From NCBI RefSeq assembly GCF_002873135.1, contig NZ_MCVI01000083.1, positions 43,711 through 107,710 of the forward strand: 64,000 bases of DNA, in the 5' to 3' direction. Position numbers and translations under genes: made by a program. Source of the DNA: Shewanella sp. 10N.286.48.A6. Lineage in GTDB: Bacteria > Pseudomonadota > Gammaproteobacteria > Enterobacterales > Shewanellaceae. Below, in pieces: positions 40,623 through 50,100 of this stretch. The notes beneath the pieces were generated by a model, which saw only the letters and a list, made by a program, of their open reading frames with translations, was not told where the DNA came from and did not search any database. Each line of letters opens with the position of its first letter. The first letter of the stretch is position 1.

Positions 40623-41675
40623 TTAAGCCGCTTTAACGTTTTCAGAGATGTAATTCATTAAGTACTGCGCATCCTTGTAAACGCCGCCTAGGGTGGCAGA
40701 GCCTCGGGTATAAAGCCACGGCAAGCCAATAAAATACAAGCCCTCAATATCATTACTGACACCGCGATAATTGCTGGGGTAGTTCATTTCATCAAATGAG
40801 ATACCGTCAATCCAAAAAAAGTTGGGTTTAAAGCCTGTAGCCCAAATAATATTTCTGATGCTACTCACACTGCCTTTTTGAAATTTAATACTGCTTTCAT
40901 CGGCTGACAAGGTTCTGCCCATGTGGATGACATTGTCTTTTGCTAGTAGTGATTTTACGTCAGTGCCAATGACAGGTTGCACGCCGCTGCTCAACCACTT
41001 GCCAATTTTGCTAAAACGGTTAACCGATAAAAAGCCGATTTTGGTGAACCACCACCATAGGGTTTTACCTAAAAAGGCTTGGGGAATGGCTTTGATTTTA
41101 TTGGTGCCAGAAAAATGCACTGTGCGGCCGGTATCGGCTATTTCAGATAATATTTGCACTCCAGAATCACCCGCACCCACGACTAAACAATCACCTTGTT
41201 GCAGTTGAGATGGGCTTTTATAGTTTTCACTGTGCAGTTGAACAACATCTTTGGCAATATCAGCATGACAAGGTGGGGTGTAAGGGGTATGAAACGGCCC
41301 GGTGGCAATGATGACTTGTTTGGCTTTATAGCTTGTGCTGGCAGTAGTTATGTCAAAAATACCATTCACTTTTTTAATCGAGGTGACCTTTTGCTTAAAC
41401 TCAATCGGTATCGAGAACTTATCTACATAACTTTTTAAGTAGTCTGCCACTTCATATTTATTGGGGTAATAACCTTTGGGAAAAGGAAATTTCATACCCG
41501 GTAGATGGTTATATTCAGTGGGAGTAAACAGGGTTAAAGAGTCCCAGCGCTTGAGCCATGGAGCCCCTATATATTCATTGGCATCGAGAATGAGATAGTC
41601 TTTATTATTGCTCGATAAGTTATACGCCATAGCCAGGCCAGACTGCCCTGCGCCAATGATGATAAATTCTTTCAT
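40623..41675 (-). CDS. FAD/NAD(P)-dependent monooxygenase-like protein
   Basis: 350 residues from the ATG at 41675 (TGGGG upstream); the frame is open from 41717. An FAD Rossmann motif (IIGAGQSGLAMAYNL) starts the protein. A second dinucleotide motif (VVGAGDSGVQ, ~170) binds NAD(P)H. IIATGPFHTPYTPP and IIWATGFKPNF are the strands joining the two domains. The layout is that of class B flavin monooxygenases and related ArsO/YUCCA-like oxidoreductases. The exact FMO motif is not intact, so the substrate is open. It is monocistronic. Confidence 0.8.
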   Translation of the reverse strand: MKEFIIIGAGQSGLAMAYNLSSNNKDYLILDANEYIGAPWLKRWDSLTLFTPTEYNHLPGMKFPFPKGYYPNKYEVADYLKSYVDKFSIPIEFKQKVTSIKKVNGIFDITTASTSYKAKQVIIATGPFHTPYTPPCHADIAKDVVQLHSENYKSPSQLQQGDCLVVGAGDSGVQILSEIADTGRTVHFSGTNKIKAIPQAFLGKTLWWWFTKIGFLSVNRFSKIGKWLSSGVQPVIGTDVKSLLAKDNVIHMGRTLSADESSIKFQKGSVSSIRNIIWATGFKPNFFWIDGISFDEMNYPSNYRGVSNDIEGLYFIGLPWLYTRGSATLGGVYKDAQYLMNYISENVKAA

Positions 41676-41799
41676 GGAACCCCAATAAATACATATGGTT
41701 ATTATTATGGGCTGCATTCTAACAGAACATCAGCGCTGAATCGGCTGTGGCCTTAAAAGAGTTAACGGCGTTACTGTAAACCTTGGTCGCTTTTTAGCG

Positions 41800-41830
41800 T
41801 TGAAATTAAACTCTAAAGGTTTAATTTCAA
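41800..41830. other. Perfect 12-pair hairpin beside a terminator
   Basis: TTGAAATTAAAC and GTTTAATTTCAA flank TCTAAAG. It is AT-rich and sits right before the terminator at 41832, in the gap between the flavin monooxygenase and DsbA-like genes. Confidence 0.7.
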
Positions 41831-41831
41831 T

Positions 41832-41861
41832 AAAAAACCACGGTAAATACCGTGGTTTTTT
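41832..41861. terminator. Bidirectional terminator downstream of the DsbA-like gene
   Basis: AAAAAACCACGG and CCGTGGTTTTTT flank TAAATA, 24 bases beyond the stop codon at 41885. Confidence 0.92.
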
Positions 41862-41884
41862 GTTTGTGACTAGCCTTAGCTATA

Positions 41885-42496
41885 TTACTTCTTAAACGCA
41901 GCTATTTCTTGCTCAACAGCTGCCACCACAGTATGCGGGCTACTGATGTATTTTGAGTGATCGATAAATATGGCGTTATCACCTACAGTCATCACTAATG
42001 CTGGAAAACTGTTAGTACCAATGACCTGTTGGATTTCGGCAATGCCTTCGAGTACGTATTCAGCGTCCATACTCAGCTCATCTTTAAAGACTTTATTTGA
42101 TGGCGACAGTTTAAACTTTTCAACGATAGCATTGAAATCATGCTTAGTATCAAGCGGGTTACCTTCGATAAAGTGTGCTCTTTGAATCGCATTAAGTACA
42201 GGCAGTTGTTTATTCGCTTGCTTGCTTTGCAACCATCCCATTAGGTTAGCGGTTTTGACTGAGTTTTTAGGGCTATTGGCATAACGAATATGATCTCTGC
42301 CAAACTTAAGTCCACTCATTCTTGCTGCCGCTTCCATTTGCTCTTCGCCAGCACTGTCTTTGCCGATGAAATTGGCGCAATGTAATAAGTTTACATTCAT
42401 TTCAGGGTAGGCTTCTTGTAATGCATTCACCAAAGGTGTTGCGGCGTAGCTCCAAGGGCAATGTGAGTCGTAGATGAAATAAAGCTCGGTGGTCAT
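41885..42496 (-). CDS. DsbA-family thioredoxin-fold protein (FrnE-like)
   Basis: The core starts at MTTELYFIYDSHCPWSYAA. C-P-W-S replaces the usual CxxC, so it is not a normal disulfide oxidase and resembles the 2-hydroxychromene-2-carboxylate isomerase/FrnE branch. The 203-residue length from 42496 fits. An upstream ATG at 42550 would add 18 residues; neither start has a clear ribosome site. The cis-Pro loop is visible as TNSFPALVM. It appears cytoplasmic and is monocistronic. Confidence 0.8.
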   Translation of the reverse strand: MTTELYFIYDSHCPWSYAATPLVNALQEAYPEMNVNLLHCANFIGKDSAGEEQMEAAARMSGLKFGRDHIRYANSPKNSVKTANLMGWLQSKQANKQLPVLNAIQRAHFIEGNPLDTKHDFNAIVEKFKLSPSNKVFKDELSMDAEYVLEGIAEIQQVIGTNSFPALVMTVGDNAIFIDHSKYISSPHTVVAAVEQEIAAFKK

Positions 42497-42749
42497 AGGA
42501 AAATTCTTGTTTGCTATCTGATGAGTTGATCCTAGTGAGTTTGTGGCCATTATTCAATGATTGAAAGCATACATAGCTAATAAGTTGGCTGTTTACATCT
42601 TGCAGAGGGGCTGACCCATTACAATCGATATCGTGCTTTGAATTTTTCCTTATACAATTCAACCATCAAACGACAGCACATATCGATGGTAGGGCTTGAT
42701 TTAATCGAAGCAGACGTTTAAGTCCTAAGTAATCTTTTTGAGGTACAAA

Positions 42750-42824
42750 ATGAAGCTAGCAAGTAACTTAAAACCTTTGGTCATAGCAATGGCATTAATC
42801 TGCCAAGCGATGTGGCACCACTAA
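42750..42824 (+). pseudogene. Signal-peptide stub, 24 codons
   Basis: An ATG with GAGG six bases upstream opens MKLASNLKPLVIAMALICQA, a good signal peptide, and stops four codons later. It overlaps the 3' end of the usp gene on the other strand (42795-42824). This looks like the start of an exported protein cut off by a deletion, but a true micro-ORF cannot be excluded. Confidence 0.45.
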
Positions 42825-43658
42825 AACGTTACTGCGAACTCGCTCTAAGATCGACTCAGCGGTATTTCCGAGCATAAATCCAATAATGCCTTCTCGCTGG
42901 CGAGCGCCTATAACAAGATATTGAGCTTTTAGGCGACAACTTAATTCGAACAGGCATAGATCGGCATTGCCTGTCAGGATATGCACATGCTCCTTATCTA
43001 GGCCAAGCTTTGCAATCTTGCTGTCATAACGCTGGTAAGCTTCTTTCACTAAGGTGTGAGTATTGACGATATCCATATCCCGCAGTATTTGCGGAAAACG
43101 CACCACGTAGCCTAGGTGTAAATCACAACCCGTAGCCTTAGCAAGTTGCTGGGCTTGGGTAATTACATCTTGGTTGAGGGCTTGTTTTAGTGGATCGCTA
43201 GTGCCCAAGTCCAGCGCCATTAAAATTGAATTTGCCTTATGCAAGGGGTGATTACTCAATAACATCAACGGTACTTTGATATGACGAATAAGCTGCCAAT
43301 CTAAAGGGCGAAAACAGGCTGATTCATGAATAGATTTTAGCATCATGGCGTACTTGTCGGGGGTGACATACTCACATACATGTTCAACTAAATGCTTACA
43401 CCACATATTAGTAAACTGTACCTCATTGGCATTGAGAACACTCAGTTGTTGCTTCACTGCGGCGCTATCATCGGCGCGAACTTGCTCTCGAACCACGCCG
43501 GCAATACGGGGATTATAGTAAGCATCGCCACTTAAGGACTCATAACTGTAGGACATGATTTCAGGAACTAAGCCTAACTGTTTAGCGAGGTTAATCCCTT
43601 CTTTTATGGCATTAGTTTGCTGCTGATGCTGTTGTGAAATAATAAATAATTTACTCAT
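42795..43658 (-). CDS. Tandem universal-stress protein (UspE-like)
   Basis: 287 residues from the ATG at 43658, eight bases after GAGG; the frame is open from 43709. Two Usp domains (~1-145 and ~146-287) are arranged as in UspE. The C-terminal domain holds GARQREGIIGFMLGNTAES, the G-x2-G-x9-G-S/T nucleotide-binding motif; the N-terminal domain has lost it. It is divergent from the antiporter gene at 43774, suggesting linked regulation of stress and ion balance. Confidence 0.88.
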   Translation of the reverse strand: MSKLFIISQQHQQQTNAIKEGINLAKQLGLVPEIMSYSYESLSGDAYYNPRIAGVVREQVRADDSAAVKQQLSVLNANEVQFTNMWCKHLVEHVCEYVTPDKYAMMLKSIHESACFRPLDWQLIRHIKVPLMLLSNHPLHKANSILMALDLGTSDPLKQALNQDVITQAQQLAKATGCDLHLGYVVRFPQILRDMDIVNTHTLVKEAYQRYDSKIAKLGLDKEHVHILTGNADLCLFELSCRLKAQYLVIGARQREGIIGFMLGNTAESILERVRSNVLVVPHRLAD

Positions 43659-43773
43659 TTTCATTTCCTCTGACACTAAGTATAAGCTTAGCAGTTGGTT
43701 AAAAATCAACCTTGATCTTTGTCATCTAAGCGCTCAATATTTAATCAATAACAATAAAAAGATTAAGGTTAAT

Positions 43774-44976
43774 ATGAACGTTGACCAGTTTGTTATTTCA
43801 CTTTGCCTGATTTTGTTTTTGGGCAAACTTTTTGGCGAGATTTTTCAACGCTTCGAACTGCCAGAGGTGGTGGGAGAGATTCTTGCGGGCTTATTATTGG
43901 GCCCGTCGCTTACTAATGTTATCAGCCCTGATCCTACTTTGACTGTATTGGCAGAGCTTGGGGTGATCTTGCTGCTGTTTTCCATTGGCTGTGAAAGCTC
44001 AATTAAAAGACTTTATCAAGCTGGTGGTCGCGCGGTAAGCGTGGCCTTAGTGGGAATTATTGTTCCGGCTATTGTGATGGGCGTGAGTGGTGCCTACTAT
44101 CTTACCGACTCAATATTCACCGCTATTTTTCTTGGGTGTGCCTTAACAGCGACGAGTATTGGCATTTCATTACGGGTGTTGGTTAATGCCAATCATGCAA
44201 AAACGACCGCGGGACATATTATCTTAGGCGCCGCCGTGTTTGATGATATCGGCGGAGTGATTTTGCTCAGCATTTTGTTCAACTTTGCAGCCCATGGGGA
44301 GTTTGATGTATTTAGCACGCTATTACTTATCACTAAAGTGCTGGTGTTTTTGTTACTGACGCCGCCCGTGGCTAGGGTGTTATTGTATTTTGCACGAGTA
44401 CTAAAACCGGCTAGCGATAATTCAGGTTATGAAGTTATCATCACTATGATTTTAGTGTGCTTGTTTGCATGGCTAGCACACTTATTCGGTGCGCCAGCCT
44501 TGTTAGGCGGCTTTGCGGTTGGCTTAGCACTTAGCCGCCAATTTACCTCACCACTCAATCGCTACCTAGTTAACCCTTTTGCCTTTACCCACAAAATGGA
44601 GCAATCAAGTAAGGCATTAGTTGACGTTTTTACCCCGATATTTTTTGTTTACGTTGGAATAAGCTTAGATCTGAGCCAGCTAGATTACAGTACTAGCGGG
44701 GTATTGTTGTTGCTGTCATTGTTAGCCATTGCCAGCAAACTGGTTGCCGGCACGGTTGCTGGTGGTAACTGGCAAAAGAAACTTATTGTGGGTAGCGCTA
44801 TGGTGCCGCGAGGGGAGGTCGGCTTAGTGTTTGCTGAAATGGGGCTGAAGACGAACATTATCGACAATAAATTATTTACCGAGTTAGTGGTGATCATAGC
44901 AATCACCACGTTAATCGGCCCCATGTTGCTCAAATGGAGTTTGAACAAGCATGGTCATCATTCGCAAGTAGAATAA
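43774..44976 (+). CDS. CPA2-family cation:proton antiporter (KefB-like membrane part)
   Basis: A 400-residue inner-membrane protein with about 12-13 helices. ELPEVVGEILAGLLLGPSL and GVILLLFSIGCESS are the CPA2 opening. LGAAVFDDIGGVILLSIL carries the ion-binding acidic pair in an unwound helix. MVPRGEVGLVFAEMGL is the conserved late motif. It stops short of the C-terminal RCK/TrkA domain of KefB, so it lacks that regulatory part. AAGG precedes the ATG. It ends three bases before the convergent lipoprotein gene. Confidence 0.9.
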   Translation: MNVDQFVISLCLILFLGKLFGEIFQRFELPEVVGEILAGLLLGPSLTNVISPDPTLTVLAELGVILLLFSIGCESSIKRLYQAGGRAVSVALVGIIVPAIVMGVSGAYYLTDSIFTAIFLGCALTATSIGISLRVLVNANHAKTTAGHIILGAAVFDDIGGVILLSILFNFAAHGEFDVFSTLLLITKVLVFLLLTPPVARVLLYFARVLKPASDNSGYEVIITMILVCLFAWLAHLFGAPALLGGFAVGLALSRQFTSPLNRYLVNPFAFTHKMEQSSKALVDVFTPIFFVYVGISLDLSQLDYSTSGVLLLLSLLAIASKLVAGTVAGGNWQKKLIVGSAMVPRGEVGLVFAEMGLKTNIIDNKLFTELVVIIAITTLIGPMLLKWSLNKHGHHSQVE

Positions 44977-44979
44977 ACC

Positions 44980-45738
44980 TTAGTCAGCTTGGTCATTAAC
45001 CACTGTCAGGGTAAAAGTTAATTTTTGCACCGACTGTGACGGCTGGTTATTGACCATAGAATACGATGGCATTGGGAAGGTGACATAGGGTTGCCCTGAT
45101 TGTCCATCTACGCTTATTTGGCCTTTATCGTCAAAGGTAAACGATAACAGCTCGCCGTTCCAAAGCTGCAGTTCTTTTCCTTGATTATCTTCTCGCCATT
45201 GGGTGACCCATTTCATCACTAGCGTCGCCTTACCTAGGCGAGCATTATTTTGAAAGACACTGGCTTTTACTGACTCAATATCAGTTTTATTGCTGTGGAT
45301 CTCAAGTACAGGGCTGCCTTTATCTAATGATAAATATAGAGGTAGCGTTAATGTTTTGCTGGCATCTGCTTTATCGGTAAAGGTCATATCTAATTGGGTG
45401 CTGACACAAAGTTGACTCCAGCTGGCATCTTCGCTTTGGTATATATCTTTGATGACAATGTCGGTTTGGTATTGCTGAATATGGGCTTTAGCATATTGGT
45501 CAAATTTATTATCAACGATATAGCCTGATAGGGTATTGGCTGTAAATACGCTGAGTGAGCCGATATTGGCATTGTTATCCGTCACGCACCTGCCAGTGTT
45601 TTGTGTCACGCTGATATCGAGGTCTTTTTTAGCGCTGATGACAGAGGTGGTTGATTGACAGCCACAAAGCGCAAGTAGTGTTGCTAAGGCAACTCCTGTT
45701 AATTTTACCCTTGAATGATTCTTAGCAGTTATCCCCAT
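44980..45738 (-). CDS. Lipoprotein of unknown function
   Basis: 252 residues from the ATG at 45738, preceded by AAGGAAATAGGT; the frame is open from 45783. The N-terminus has a lipobox (ALCGC, Cys27 of this start). The mature part is beta-rich with two further Cys (RCVTDN and QLCVST) that may pair. I recognise no domain. It is convergent with the antiporter gene with 3 bases between. The downstream gene trmH faces the same way, 204 bases upstream. Confidence 0.7.
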   Translation of the reverse strand: MGITAKNHSRVKLTGVALATLLALCGCQSTTSVISAKKDLDISVTQNTGRCVTDNNANIGSLSVFTANTLSGYIVDNKFDQYAKAHIQQYQTDIVIKDIYQSEDASWSQLCVSTQLDMTFTDKADASKTLTLPLYLSLDKGSPVLEIHSNKTDIESVKASVFQNNARLGKATLVMKWVTQWREDNQGKELQLWNGELLSFTFDDKGQISVDGQSGQPYVTFPMPSYSMVNNQPSQSVQKLTFTLTVVNDQAD

Positions 45739-45872
45739 ACCTATTTCCTTATGTAAGTAATTTTTATTTACAACAATAAGCATAGACGCTGTTAGCGGTT
45801 AAGTTGCTTACAAATGGAGGTTTATTTATCAAAGAGCCGCTAGAGGATGTTTATTGAGGAAGCGAGAGCCGA

Positions 45873-45901
45873 CAACACTGAGACTCTAGGCCTCAGTGTT
45901 G
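45873..45901 (-). terminator. Perfect 10-pair hairpin after trmH
   Basis: CAACACTGAG and CTCAGTGTTG flank nine bases, 41 bases past the trmH stop. No clear T run follows on that strand, so termination is not certain. Confidence 0.5.
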
Positions 45902-45941
45902 AGGATATTCTTATCTTGTTTAATATCAGTAAAGGTTAATG

Positions 45942-46643
45942 TTAACCGAGCTCAGCTTGTGGATCTGGCGCGCGCATGCGCTGCCACCATTCATCGCTAG
46001 CATCAATTTGCCCTTGCAGATCGATAGCTGGGTATGGGATGTTTTTTCTACGGCAGGCCTTGGCGAATATTGGGTGACCTTGTTCAAATAACATGGTTTG
46101 GCAGTAGCTGTGATCAAGCTGGCGGCTACCGTACATATTAGCTTGTTGGCGTTGACGCTGGGCTTCATACATGACTAAGGCTGCAGCGACTGATACATTC
46201 AGTGATTGCACCATGCCAATCATAGGGATGATGATATGTTGATCGGCGGCTGCGATGGCTTCAGGGCTGACACCATCACGCTCGTTACCCATGATGATGG
46301 CGGTTGGACGGGTATAATCGATTTCGCGAAAATCTACCGCAGTGTCTGAAAATGTGGTGGCTAACACCTGCATTTTTTGCGCTTTAAATAGCTTATTTGC
46401 ATCATCAAAATTGCGGTGATTGACGGTATTAACCCACTGCTGACTACCAGATGCAGTATTGCCTGAAACCCAAAGGCTGTTATCGGGCATAACCGCATGA
46501 ATTTGATGGATGCCAACGCTATCAGCGGTGCGCACCACGGCTGCAATATTTTGCGATTTATGGACTTTATCGAGGCAAACTGTCAGGTCGACTTGGCGAT
46601 TATCAAGCATCTGATTTATTCGGGCTAAACGTTCTGGGCTCAT
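45942..46643 (-). CDS. trmH: tRNA (guanosine(18)-2'-O)-methyltransferase
   Basis: A SPOUT methyltransferase that methylates G18 in the D-loop of tRNAs. The 233-residue length matches E. coli TrmH (229). MSPERLARINQMLDNRQVDLTVCLDKVHK opens as in E. coli, and the SAM-knot segments IIMGNERDGVSPEAI and IIPMIGMVQSLNVSVAAALV are intact. It is monocistronic with a TATAAT-like element just upstream. Confidence 0.95.
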   Translation of the reverse strand: MSPERLARINQMLDNRQVDLTVCLDKVHKSQNIAAVVRTADSVGIHQIHAVMPDNSLWVSGNTASGSQQWVNTVNHRNFDDANKLFKAQKMQVLATTFSDTAVDFREIDYTRPTAIIMGNERDGVSPEAIAAADQHIIIPMIGMVQSLNVSVAAALVMYEAQRQRQQANMYGSRQLDHSYCQTMLFEQGHPIFAKACRRKNIPYPAIDLQGQIDASDEWWQRMRAPDPQAELG

Positions 46644-47179
46644 GGGGCTGTTCTACTTGGTTTTATCTAAGAAAAAGCGAATTAATAAAAGGCGTATAAT
46701 CCGTCCGTAACTGCTGAGTTAATATCTGCGTCATTATAACGCTTAATTGCTAAAGCTAAAATGCTATTCAGTTGTACATGTTTGATTTTAGTTATTAATC
46801 TTAGTTAGGGGACAAAACCTTAAATAATTCATTTTAAATTACTCCCCCCGTACACATGATGAGTTGACGCAAGGTATTAATTTATTTGGCTAACCGTCTC
46901 GTTGTACTTTTTGGGCTGCGTTGGTCAATAGCATTAATGACTTGCGGAGTTATTATGTGCTTTACATTGGTGGGTATGTCATTTTTCAGGGACGAACTTT
47001 CTCTAGGTTGACTTGTTTTCAATAAATAATAAAAGGATTTAAAAATGAATTATTAATTACTGTTTTGATGCTGAAATTTTATCGCCAAAATTGCATCTGG
47101 CCATTTGAGTGCTAAGATTAATTCAGTGCAGGTAAGCACATAAGGAATTTATTATTTTAAGCTCATACAGGGAGTTAGC
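46644..47179. other. Intergenic region between trmH and the hybrid kinase gene
   Basis: 536 bases without a protein-like frame on either strand. It carries both promoters. A stretch near 46805-46900 (GGACAAAACC, then GACGCAAGG) resembles parts of a GEMM c-di-GMP riboswitch but fails the full pattern (see rejected items). Confidence 0.4.
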
Positions 47180-50100
47180 ATGAGTCGCTTCACAAGGATG
47201 CCTCGTCTACTTTTAGTAAGCCACTTTGCAATGAAATTGAGGTTAGCTTGCCTATTCCTCGGTTTTTTTTGTCCTTTTTTCTGTCACCTTACGGCAGCAG
47301 CTGAAGCTGAAGCAATTCCTAATGATGAGCAAGTAGTGCGTATTGCTTACCGAACTGATAGCACTCCGTTGCAATATCTTAATGACAAAGGCCAAGCTGC
47401 TGGTATTTTAATTGATTATTGGCGTACTTGGTCGCAAATCACAGGTAAAGCCGTTGAATTTGTACCAGGCTCTAATGCAGAAGGGCAAACTTGGTTAGCG
47501 CAGAATAAAGTCGATTTGTTGGCTGGGGTATTTCAAAATGAAAAACGCGCTAAAAGTATGTCTTTTTCTGCGCCACTGTTACATAGTGAATATTTCTTAT
47601 ATGCCAATACTTTAGAGCAAGGTATTGAATTTATTAAACAAATACCACAATACCGTATTGGTGTTACCCACAATAGTTTTCATCATAATTGGCTAAAAAA
47701 ATATTTCCCCAATGCCGACATCAGGACTTTCAAAGGCTATAAAGCATTATTTGATGCTGCAATTAATGGCGAAATAAGCCTGTTTATCTGCCAGCCGCTT
47801 TACCTTGACACCTATTTAAAACAAACACCTGCAACGACTAAATTCAAAACCATTGAATCCGCATTATATTCACATCCTTTTCGCGCAGCAGTGAAGAAGG
47901 GAAACGTTGAATTACTGCAAACAATAGATACAGGCATACAACAAATAGATAATAAGAAAAAAGATGCGATATCTGCTAAGTGGAGTGGTTTTCATTGGGA
48001 GTATCAAAATTTAGCTGAACCGTTATTAGTGACACAGCCAATTATTACCCTTACAGAAGAAGAAAAAGCATGGCTAGCTGCTCATCCGATTATTCCTATT
48101 GGCGTAGACGGTCGTTGGCCGCCGGTAGATTTTATCGACCCTAATGGTGAGCACTCGGGAATTTTACATGACTATTTAACCCTTTTTGAAAAGCAGTTAG
48201 GAGTGAGCTTTGACACTCGAGTGTTTGGTAGTTTCCAAGATATGCTTTCTGCGGTTAGTTCTGGAAATTTAAAACTAGGTGCAACATTAGTAAAAAAACC
48301 AGACCGTGCCAAAAACCTGTGGTTTAGTGCGCCTTATTTTAGTGCGATTAAGGTGATTGTTTCTAAAACTGGCGCACAACAATATTCCAAATTGACAGAA
48401 TTGTATGGCAAGAGATTAGCATTAGAGAAAGGCTTTTATTTAGTCGATGAAATTAGCAATAATCATCCCGAGATTAATCTAATGACCTTTTCAACAACTG
48501 AAGAGGCATTGAAAGCGGTCTCTTTCGGTACAGTTGATGCGTATATTGGCAATCAAGCGGTTGTCACTTGGCTTATGGATAGTTTGCAGCTGACTAATTT
48601 AACCTTTAGTGGCGATCCTATGTTTGCGCCCGCTCATCAAAGATTTGCCATTTATAAAGATCCTGAATGGGAGCCCTTGCTTGGCATTCTCAATAAAGCC
48701 CTCGATTCGATAAGTGTGTCAAGACGCCAGCAGATACATACTGATTGGATTAATCAAGACAGTAAAATTAGCAGTCCACTTATTTTTACTCAAAAACAGC
48801 ATGCATGGTTGGAGGCTCATCCCACTTGGCGACTAGGAGTTGATAACAGCTGGCCGCCTTTTGAATTTATTGATGATAACGGTGTTTATTCTGGGATGTC
48901 GGCAGATGTGATGTCCAGATTGACAAATTTAATTGGTGCAGAGTTTATTTCCCCTGTTAACAAACCCTGGTCCCAAGTGTTGGCAGAGTTTTCCGCTGGA
49001 GAGCTAGATATTTTACCTGCTGTAACCCCCACACCTGAACGGCGCGAGGTGATGCTGTTTTCTACCCCTTATTTGGAAAGTCCATATATGGTGTTAGTTC
49101 ATCAAGATACCCGTTTTGTGACCAGTCTTGATGATCTTGATAATAAGCAAGTCGGTGTGGTTAAAGGCTATGCCATCGAAGAGACATTAAAACATGATTA
49201 TCCACAATTTAATTTAGTACCATTTTCATCCAATAAAGAGGCACTGATTGCACTAAGCGCTGGTGAAATTGATGGCTATATTGGTAATTTAAATGCCTCA
49301 TCTTGGACATTAGAAGAACTCGGTATTCGTAATGTAAAAGTGACCGCAACCACGCCTTATACCTTTAAACAATCAATCGGTATTCGCAAAGATTGGCCTG
49401 AATTGTTGGAAATTGTCAATCTCGCGATTGCGAGAATTGACCCTCAGCAACGGCAAGCTATCGAAAATAAGTGGTTTTCTGTGCAGTTTGAACATCAGGA
49501 TAATCATTATCAGATTTGGCGGGCTATCTTAATTACCTGTGGCATATTGTTGCCAATGATACTGTATACCCTTGTTTGGAATAGAAAGCTTAATAAAGCA
49601 AGGCTTAAATTAACACAAAGTAGTAAAAAACTTGAGGAGGCAAAGCGTGATGCATTACAGGCTAGCGCTTTTAAAAGTCAGTTTCTTGCCAATATGTCCC
49701 ATGAAATTCGCACCCCCATGAATGCCATTATTGGTATGACGCATTTATTGCAAGGGACAGAATTAAATCATAAACAACAGGATTATTCTGAAAAAATAAG
49801 ACGAGCGTCTTTAAGTTTGTTGGGGATTATTAATGACATACTCGATTTTTCAAAAGTAGAGGCGGGTAAACTCGAAATTGAACAGAGCGAGTTTCTCTTA
49901 CATGAAGTATTTACTAACATTGCCAACCTATTGGGGATAAAAGCCGTCGATAAAGGCATTGAGCTGCAGTTTGAGTTAGACCCTAAAATACCAGAAACAA
50001 TTATTGGTGATGCGTTACGCATTGAGCAAGTGCTAATAAACCTAACCCAAAATGCGATAAAGTTTACCGAAAAAGGTGAGGTATTGCTGCGTACTAAAAT

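Noticed and set aside
46805..46910. Possible GEMM c-di-GMP riboswitch upstream of the hybrid kinase gene
   Set aside because: GGACAAAACC and GACGCAAGG recall two conserved GEMM pieces, but the tetraloop stem between them is far too long and the second stem (CC...GG) and receptor do not form.
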